The translations under genes and the position numbers were made by a program. The notes under the pieces were generated by a model. The model saw only the letters and a program-made list of their open reading frames with translations, made no database searches and was not told where the DNA came from. From CALCNS01 sp964425745 (GTDB taxonomy: Bacteria; Bacillota; JAAYKD01): 64,000 bases of DNA. Positions 59,260 to 64,000 of the stretch are shown here, one piece after another. Location of the stretch: NCBI GenBank assembly GCA_964425745.1, contig CAYRNW010000009.1:34339-98338 (forward strand), given 5' to 3'. The first letter of the stretch is position 1. Each line of letters starts with the position of its first letter.

Positions 59260-59745
59260 CTAAAATTCTTCAAAGCTACCGTAAATCAGCTCATCTTCTT
59301 CTTCACCGCGATCATAGACAAATTCGCAAGGAGTGCCGTCGGGTCGTGCACCGGTGGAACACCAATAAACACTTTCATAAGCCATTTCGATTTCTAATTT
59401 TCTTCCCTTGAGTTCATTCAGCATTGCTTGAAACTGGGATTCATTGCGCGGGATTTTGATTCCCCAAGGGGCATAGAGATTTTCATCTAAAATGTTTACT
59501 AAAAAGGGCAGGACTTCTTGCAATGTTCGGGGAGCACGTTGGATTTCCTGTCTTTCCTCCAAAGTCATTTGGAAAGCATAGCGACGGGTTTCACCAACGC
59601 CAACAGCTAAAGCAGCTACCGATTCTCCTAAAGCGCCATTGTTACGAAAACGTACTAAAATTTCCATGAGAACAGGGTTATCGATTCGAATTTCAGCCAT
59701 GCAAGGTCGGGAAGCGGGTCTTTGAAAACGGGATACCATGTTCAT
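59260..59745 (-). CDS. Hypothetical protein of about 161 residues
   Basis: I do not recognise the family. It is a soluble acidic protein with no signal or membrane helix. The middle (MLNELKGRKLEIEMAYESVYW) is helical, and the C-terminus is very acidic (DRGEEEDELIYGSFEEF). Two Cys (YWCSTG and TPCEFV) are 10 residues apart. Of three closely spaced ATGs, 59745 has the best gap from AAAGGAG. It is monocistronic. Confidence 0.6.
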   Translation of the reverse strand: MNMVSRFQRPASRPCMAEIRIDNPVLMEILVRFRNNGALGESVAALAVGVGETRRYAFQMTLEERQEIQRAPRTLQEVLPFLVNILDENLYAPWGIKIPRNESQFQAMLNELKGRKLEIEMAYESVYWCSTGARPDGTPCEFVYDRGEEEDELIYGSFEEF

Positions 59746-59955
59746 GTTCATTCTCCTTTCACTGAAACACGCAGGATATTGAAGGCATTTTTTAGAACAA
59801 TGAAATAGCTTAATGTTAGATTAGATTTTAAATAAAATGTTATAAATGATGAATCATGGCTATATATAATGCAATATATAAAACTTTCTACATCAAAGTG
59901 TAGAATCCTTCAAGCTTTTCTAATATGTGCAATAAAATTTTCGGATGCAAAAAAG

Positions 59956-59985
59956 GCTACTCTAGCGCAGGGCAGAATAGCCTTA
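59956..59985 (-). terminator. Terminator of the PepT-like gene
   Basis: AAGGCTA-TCT and AGA-TAGCCTT pair with one mismatch around GCCCTGCGCT, followed by T residues on the minus strand. The remaining 59752-59955 is AT-rich and non-coding, with only a short 7-bp hairpin at 59886-59905. Confidence 0.75.
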
Positions 59986-60013
59986 AAAGTAAAGTTTTCA
60001 GTATTTAATGATC

Positions 60014-61123
60014 CTAGTCGGTCATCATACGGTAAAGAACCCGCATTGCTTTCATCCAAATATCAAGATCCAGCGTTTCACTGCTAGAATGAACATCTTT
60101 CATACCGGTTGAGATACCGGCACATTGGTAACCGAAACCTGCGAAAATATTGGAATCACCGCCACCACCGCTAATCACTTGTTTGATTTCATAACCTTCT
60201 TTGGTATAGGCTTCCACCAGCTTTTTGTGGATAAAGGAATTGAAATCGGCTTTGATTGTGGGGTAGTCATGGCTGACTTCTACAATAGCCTCGCCACCCA
60301 TTTCGGCAGCGGCAGCTAAACTGGCTTGACGGATTAAATCGACTTCACGATCCAGCTTTTCTTGGCTATGAGAGCGCACTTCAGCGGTGAAAAAGGCTTC
60401 ATCGGTGACCACATTTGTCATATCACCACCGGAAATCCGACCTACATTCGATGTGGTTTCTGCATCAATACGACCGAATTTAACAGCAGCAATGGCTTTC
60501 GCCAACATTACAGCCGCATTGGCACCTTTTTCCGGTTCAATACCGGCGTGAGCTTTTTTACCCTTGAAGGTGACTTTGATACCGTCTTTGGCTGGACCGG
60601 CAATACTCATGTTTCCTAAAGAACCGGCACCGTCTAAACTGAAAATACCTTTGCAGGGAAGTTTGCTGATATCAAAATTCTTAGCACCGTGCATATTTTG
60701 TTCTTCGCAAATTGTGAACAGGAAATACATTTCGCGATAAGGGGTTTTGGTTTCTTGCAAAACATCGTATGCTTCCATAAGCATGGCGATGCCGGATTTG
60801 TCGTCGGCCCCTAAAATGGTATTACCGGAACTGCGTAAGAGATTGCCGTCGACTACGGGTTTGATGCCACGTCCGGGTTCAACAGTGTCTTGATGAGCAT
60901 TGAAGCATAAGGCTTCGCCTTCCATAGTGCCGGGGATGTGGACCAAGATATTGCTTCCATTGCCACCGAATTTTTCACCGGCTTGGTCACGATACACCTC
61001 TAAACCCTTATCGAGCCAATATTTTTCCAAGTAATCGGACATCGCCTTCTCTTCAAAAGAAATACTGTCGATTTGAATCATTTCAATGAGGCGGTTCAAC
61101 ATGCGTTCACGGTTAAAGTTCAT
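60014..61123 (-). CDS. M20 peptidase, PepT-like tripeptidase
   Basis: This cytosolic zinc peptidase of 369 residues resembles the PepT/M20B branch: ALCFNAHQDTVEPG (His, Asp), TILGADDKSGIAMLMEA (bridging Asp), FTICEEQNMHGA (catalytic Glu), SLDGAGSLG (Asp) and KDVHSSSETLDL (His). It removes N-terminal residues from short peptides. ATG 61123 follows GGAGGGATATCT; the longer frame is leader. The downstream end of the divergent Crp gene lies 71 bases upstream. Confidence 0.9.
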   Translation of the reverse strand: MNFNRERMLNRLIEMIQIDSISFEEKAMSDYLEKYWLDKGLEVYRDQAGEKFGGNGSNILVHIPGTMEGEALCFNAHQDTVEPGRGIKPVVDGNLLRSSGNTILGADDKSGIAMLMEAYDVLQETKTPYREMYFLFTICEEQNMHGAKNFDISKLPCKGIFSLDGAGSLGNMSIAGPAKDGIKVTFKGKKAHAGIEPEKGANAAVMLAKAIAAVKFGRIDAETTSNVGRISGGDMTNVVTDEAFFTAEVRSHSQEKLDREVDLIRQASLAAAAEMGGEAIVEVSHDYPTIKADFNSFIHKKLVEAYTKEGYEIKQVISGGGGDSNIFAGFGYQCAGISTGMKDVHSSSETLDLDIWMKAMRVLYRMMTD

Positions 61124-61193
61124 AGATATCCCTCCATTTTTTGTTACTCTTAGTATACTGTTTTCAGGCAGGAATCGCAAGGCACTTCTCGAA

Positions 61194-61862
61194 TTATTGA
61201 GGTAGTTCCTCGGTGAGTAGAGTGAAGTCATTGCGATTGCAGAAGATCAAACCATCTTTTTGCATTTTGGAAAGCTCGTTCGACAAAGCACTGCGATCAA
61301 GGGAAAGATAATCCGCCAATTCTTGACGGCTAAATGGAATATGGAACTGATTGCTACCCGCTTTTTGAGCTTCAGAAGAGAGAAATGCTAACAATTTTTC
61401 CCGACTGCTTCGCTTCGATAAGATGAGCAGCTTTTCGCTTAATTGTAGGTTTTTTTCATTGATGATACCCAGCATATTGAAGATCAAAGTTCGATGAAAG
61501 ACGCAAGTGCTGCTGCAGGTCCCGATGATGCGGTGATAATCAAAGAGCAGCACAGTGCTATCGGTTTTGGCTTCAGCAACCAGGGGAAAGACCTTTCCGG
61601 AGATGCCGGCCAAGGTTTCTCCAAAAAGCTGACCCTCGCCTAGCTCAGAGAAAATAGTGCGATTCCCATAGTAATCATGATGAATCAACTGCACATGACC
61701 ATGTAAAACCAACCCAACCCATTGATTGGGTTCTTCTCCATTGATAATCCATTGACCCTTTTCAAAGCTTTTTTCTTGAGCCGACAAACAATGCAGTAAC
61801 TTTCGTAAGTCGTGCATGGCAATCCCTTGAAAGAGGGGAAAGTTTTTTAAAATTTCAACCAT
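61194..61862 (-). CDS. Crp/Fnr family regulator (HcpR-like)
   Basis: This regulator of 222 residues has an N-terminal cyclic-nucleotide-like sensor domain (GQWIINGEEPNQWVGLVLHG, GEGQLFGETLAGISG), a CSSTCVFHR segment near residue 133 and a C-terminal helix-turn-helix SRQELADYLSLDRSALSNEL. ATG 61862 has AAAGGAG upstream. It is divergent from cupin-hcp; HcpR regulators of this family switch on hcp in response to nitrosative stress. A palindrome sits in the shared region, downstream of its own promoter start and at -41.5 of the opposite promoter. Confidence 0.85.
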   Translation of the reverse strand: MVEILKNFPLFQGIAMHDLRKLLHCLSAQEKSFEKGQWIINGEEPNQWVGLVLHGHVQLIHHDYYGNRTIFSELGEGQLFGETLAGISGKVFPLVAEAKTDSTVLLFDYHRIIGTCSSTCVFHRTLIFNMLGIINEKNLQLSEKLLILSKRSSREKLLAFLSSEAQKAGSNQFHIPFSRQELADYLSLDRSALSNELSKMQKDGLIFCNRNDFTLLTEELPQ

Positions 61863-61875
61863 CGAGCATCTCCTT

Positions 61876-61891
61876 TGTTGTAAAAACAACA
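61876..61891. promoter_or_regulatory. Crp/Fnr-type operator between regulator and cupin-hcp
   Basis: TGTTGT-AAAA-ACAACA has 6-bp perfect arms. Its centre (61883.5) is 41.5 bases before the predicted plus-strand start (61925, from the -10 TATACT at 61913-61918), the class II activator position of Crp/Fnr proteins, and about 15 bases inside the minus-strand transcript, where it could repress the regulator gene. Confidence 0.65.
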
Positions 61892-61905
61892 GAAATTTCA
61901 AGTTC

Positions 61906-61934
61906 ATCATAGTATACTGCTAAAGCAATGTCAA
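61906..61934 (-). promoter_or_regulatory. Promoter of the Crp/Fnr gene
   Basis: Minus strand: TTGACA (61929-61934), 17-base spacer, TATGAT (61906-61911). Confidence 0.7.
61913..61918 (+). promoter_or_regulatory. -10 box of the cupin-hcp promoter
   Basis: TATACT with no recognisable -35 (CAGAAA at the expected place), as expected for an activator-dependent promoter. Confidence 0.5.
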
Positions 61935-61956
61935 TAGAATATTAGGAGGAATAATA

Positions 61957-62292
61957 ATGATTGAACAAACTTTTCAACTAAAAGATCGAAATAGCAACAC
62001 GCGGATTATTACACCCATCATTCAAGATGAAAACATTCACTACATGCAAATGGTTTGTCCCGTTGGCACCGGATTACCGCTCCACTTTACGAATTCCACA
62101 GTCTACATGACTGTGAACAAAGGCACCTTATCTTTGAGTTTAGCCGATGGTGAGTTTGTGGAATATGCTTCCGGAACGATTGTGAAAATTCCTTATATGA
62201 CAAAGATGGATGCACGCAACGGTGGCAATGACCTCATGGAATTGTTGGTTGTCAAAGCTCCGGCACCTACTGCAGATGTTGTAAAGGCTTAA
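61957..62292 (+). CDS. Small cupin-domain protein
   Basis: This cytosolic protein of 111 residues is a single cupin barrel: MQMVCPVGTGLPLHFTNSTVYM for the first half and GEFVEYASGTIVKIPYMTKM for the second. Only one His of the usual metal set is evident (LPLHF), so metal binding is uncertain. GGAGGAATAATA precedes the ATG. It is co-transcribed with hcp (30-base gap), so it probably shares a role in the nitrosative response. Confidence 0.8.
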   Translation: MIEQTFQLKDRNSNTRIITPIIQDENIHYMQMVCPVGTGLPLHFTNSTVYMTVNKGTLSLSLADGEFVEYASGTIVKIPYMTKMDARNGGNDLMELLVVKAPAPTADVVKA

Positions 62293-62322
62293 TAAAGAGA
62301 GTAAATAAGGAGGAGTTTTAAC

Positions 62323-63912
62323 ATGGATCATGCTATGTTCTGTTTTCAATGTGAACAAACTGTACAAGGCAAAGGCTGCACCAAGGTTGGGGTGTGCGGA
62401 AAGCAACCCGAAACTTCGAATCTTCAAGACAAGTTAACGGGAGCCCTCATCGGTTTGGCTAAAGCGGCAGAGGCCAATTTCCCCACCGAATCCACTCATC
62501 ACATGATGTTAGAAGGGTTATTCACGACGATTACTAATGTTAGCTTTAACAACGAAACCTTGCAGATTTTAATTGATCGCGTGGAACAAGAGAAAGAAAA
62601 AGTAGCGCCGCAATGCAATCGATGCAAAACCGGATGCGATGAATATGCTGCTTACGACATGGAAAAGCTATGGGAAGACAATGAAGACATTCGCTCCCTG
62701 AAATCCTTAATCTTGTTAGGCTTACGAGGCATGGCGGCTTATGCCTACCATGCTTGGGTCTTGGGATATAAAGACGAGGAAGTCAATCACTTCTTCCATA
62801 AAGCGATGGCGTCAATCGGCTCCGAAGCTACTATGGAAGAGTTACTACCGATGGTCATGGAAGTAGGCCGAGTCAACTTCAAATGTATGGAAATGTTAGA
62901 TAAGGCCAATACCACTACCTATGGTACGCCGGTACCCACCGTTGTGCCCTTGACCATTGAGAAAGGCCCCTTCATTGTCATTTCCGGTCATGATCTCAAA
63001 GATCTACAATTGCTCTTGGAACAAACCGAAGGCAAAGGGATTAATATCTACACCCATGGTGAGATGTTGCCCTCCCATGCATATCCGAAACTGAAAGCTC
63101 ATAAACATTTAAAGGGAAACTTTGGAACAGCGTGGCAAAACCAACAGAAAGAGTTCGACGCCATGCCCGGAGCGGTTCTCTTTACTACAAACTGCTTAAT
63201 GCCGCCTAAGGCAAGTTACATGGACCGTGTATACACGACGGAAGTTGTCAGCTATCCTGGTTTGGTTCATATTGGGGAAGACAAGGATTTTAGTCCTGTG
63301 ATTGCCAAGGCACTGGAATTGGGTGGATACAGCGAAGATCAGGCGCTCACCGGAATCAATGGTGGTAATACAGTTACTACCGGATTTGGGCATGGTACCG
63401 TGTTGTCGGTTGCGGACCAAGTGATCGATGCTGTCAAAGCAGGAGCGATTAAACATTTCTTCTTGGTAGGTGGTTGTGACGGTGCCAAGCCGGGACGAAA
63501 CTACTATACGGATTTTGTTCGTCAAACCCCCGAGGATACTGTGATTTTGACCCTCGCTTGTGGAAAATTCCGATTCAATGATCTGAACTTAGGCACCATT
63601 GGTGGCCTACCGCGGATTATGGATATGGGACAGTGCAACGATGCATTCAGTGCCATTAAAGTTGCGGTAGCGTTGGCTGAGGCATTTGATTGTGAAGTCA
63701 ATGAATTGCCACTGAGTTTGGTGCTTTCCTGGTATGAACAAAAAGCAGTTTGTATTCTCTTGACCTTGTTATACTTAGGTCTGAAGAATATTTACTTGGG
63801 ACCGACCCTGCCGGCGTTCGTATCTCCCAACGTGTTGAACTTCTTAGTGGAAAACTACCAGGTTACTCCGATTAGCACCCCGGAAGCAGACCTCAAGAAA
63901 ATCTTAGGATAA
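62323..63912 (+). CDS. hcp: Hydroxylamine reductase (hybrid cluster protein)
   Basis: This cytosolic Fe-S protein of 529 residues is the length of class I Hcp. The N-terminal cluster ligands are C7, C10, C19 and C25 in CFQCEQTVQGKGCTKVGVC. Hybrid cluster residues appear later in TGINGGNTVTTGFGHG, VGGCDGAKPGRNYY and LACGKFRFND. It reduces NO to N2O or hydroxylamine to ammonia and protects against nitrosative stress. AAGGAGGAGTTTTAAC precedes the ATG. It lies downstream of a cupin gene under the Crp/Fnr-type site. Confidence 0.96.
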   Translation: MDHAMFCFQCEQTVQGKGCTKVGVCGKQPETSNLQDKLTGALIGLAKAAEANFPTESTHHMMLEGLFTTITNVSFNNETLQILIDRVEQEKEKVAPQCNRCKTGCDEYAAYDMEKLWEDNEDIRSLKSLILLGLRGMAAYAYHAWVLGYKDEEVNHFFHKAMASIGSEATMEELLPMVMEVGRVNFKCMEMLDKANTTTYGTPVPTVVPLTIEKGPFIVISGHDLKDLQLLLEQTEGKGINIYTHGEMLPSHAYPKLKAHKHLKGNFGTAWQNQQKEFDAMPGAVLFTTNCLMPPKASYMDRVYTTEVVSYPGLVHIGEDKDFSPVIAKALELGGYSEDQALTGINGGNTVTTGFGHGTVLSVADQVIDAVKAGAIKHFFLVGGCDGAKPGRNYYTDFVRQTPEDTVILTLACGKFRFNDLNLGTIGGLPRIMDMGQCNDAFSAIKVAVALAEAFDCEVNELPLSLVLSWYEQKAVCILLTLLYLGLKNIYLGPTLPAFVSPNVLNFLVENYQVTPISTPEADLKKILG

Positions 63913-63924
63913 TCGAATATCCCC

Positions 63925-63950
63925 AAGCTCCCCGAAAGGGGAGCTTTCAG
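63925..63950 (+). terminator. Terminator of hcp
   Basis: AAGCTCCCC-GAAA-GGGGAGCTT, a perfect 9-bp stem, 12 bases after the stop. Confidence 0.85.
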
Positions 63951-63958
63951 ACTGTCAA

Positions 63959-63994
63959 AAAAGTCCAGATGAACGCGAGTTCAGCTGGGCTTTT
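63959..63994. terminator. Second hairpin at the window end
   Basis: AAAAGTCCAG pairs with CTGGGCTTTT, with inner GAAC/GTTC around GCGA. It probably ends transcription of a gene beyond the window on the minus strand, or is a second hcp terminator. Confidence 0.6.
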
Positions 63995-64000
63995 AGTAAT

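Noticed and set aside
59886..59905. Hairpin TTCTACA/TGTAGAA in non-coding DNA
   Set aside because: Only 7 bp with no T-run and no gene ending or starting nearby; too weak to call a terminator or operator.
1..64000. tRNA, rRNA, transposase, integrase and phage genes
   Set aside because: I looked through the gaps and the open frames and found none that I could support.

Overview
The window looks like chromosomal DNA of an anaerobic Gram-positive bacterium (Bacillota, most likely Clostridia). Supporting signs are AGGAGG-type ribosome binding sites, frequent TTG/GTG starts, sigma-A type promoters with 17-bp spacers, a T-box leader, a cobalamin riboswitch, many lipoproteins, a Bce-type sensor/ABC module, hydroxylamine reductase (hybrid cluster protein), Fe-S rich oxidoreductases and many peptidases. 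That mix suggests a peptide or amino-acid fermenter. I see no rRNA, tRNA, CRISPR array, insertion sequence or prophage, and no genus can be named from the sequence alone.

Layout. 1-7.9 kb: the start of a UPF0182 membrane protein, an amidohydrolase, a minus-strand operon (MATE pump, COG3910 ATPase, PTS IIC-like membrane protein) and two tandem paralogous MATE pumps. 7.9-10.1 kb: a two-gene operon (Cys-rich unknown protein and class III aminotransferase) with two apparent lesions, a 1-base frameshift and a missing start codon. 10.1-20 kb: a TetR/FMN-binding/flavodoxin operon, a lipoprotein, a zinc-ribbon protein, a DUF6930-like protein, MarR-DegV, a fourth MATE pump and a CsoR/CopA copper module whose CopA carries a fused CopZ-like tail. 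20-27.2 kb: a potassium block with TrkH, two TrkA-type subunits and a TPR protein, next to a KdpD/KdpE-like two-component system that lies downstream of two D-glutamate cyclase-family genes. 27.2-34.1 kb: T-box-controlled valS, a PNPOx-like protein and a five-gene FAD/Fe-S dehydrogenase complex behind an unassigned switch-like leader. 34.1-39.5 kb: a Bce-type ABC transporter/two-component module and an M24 peptidase. 39.6-43 kb: an AT-rich patch with a DUF4143 ATPase and a large lipoprotein. 43-51 kb: oligoendopeptidase F, nicotinate phosphoribosyltransferase and three M20 hydrolases. 51-55.4 kb: ThiT, a GT2-GtrA fusion, SecG, an HD protein, an SGNH lipoprotein and a DUF4358 lipoprotein. 55.4-59.2 kb: cobalamin riboswitch, btuFCD and mntP. 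59.2-64 kb: an unknown protein, a PepT-like peptidase, and a Crp/Fnr regulator divergent from cupin-hcp.

The strongest unexplained signals are regulatory. Five TGTGAG-type repeats sit on one helical face upstream of the trk operon, beside a KdpE-like regulator (23110-23178). A palindrome lies exactly at -41.5 of the predicted cupin-hcp promoter (61876-61891). A three-way alternative-pairing leader precedes the dehydrogenase operon (30615-30731). An internal Shine-Dalgarno/ATG could release a CopZ from inside copA (17644-17661). All functions are inferred from recognisable motifs and families; no database search was run.
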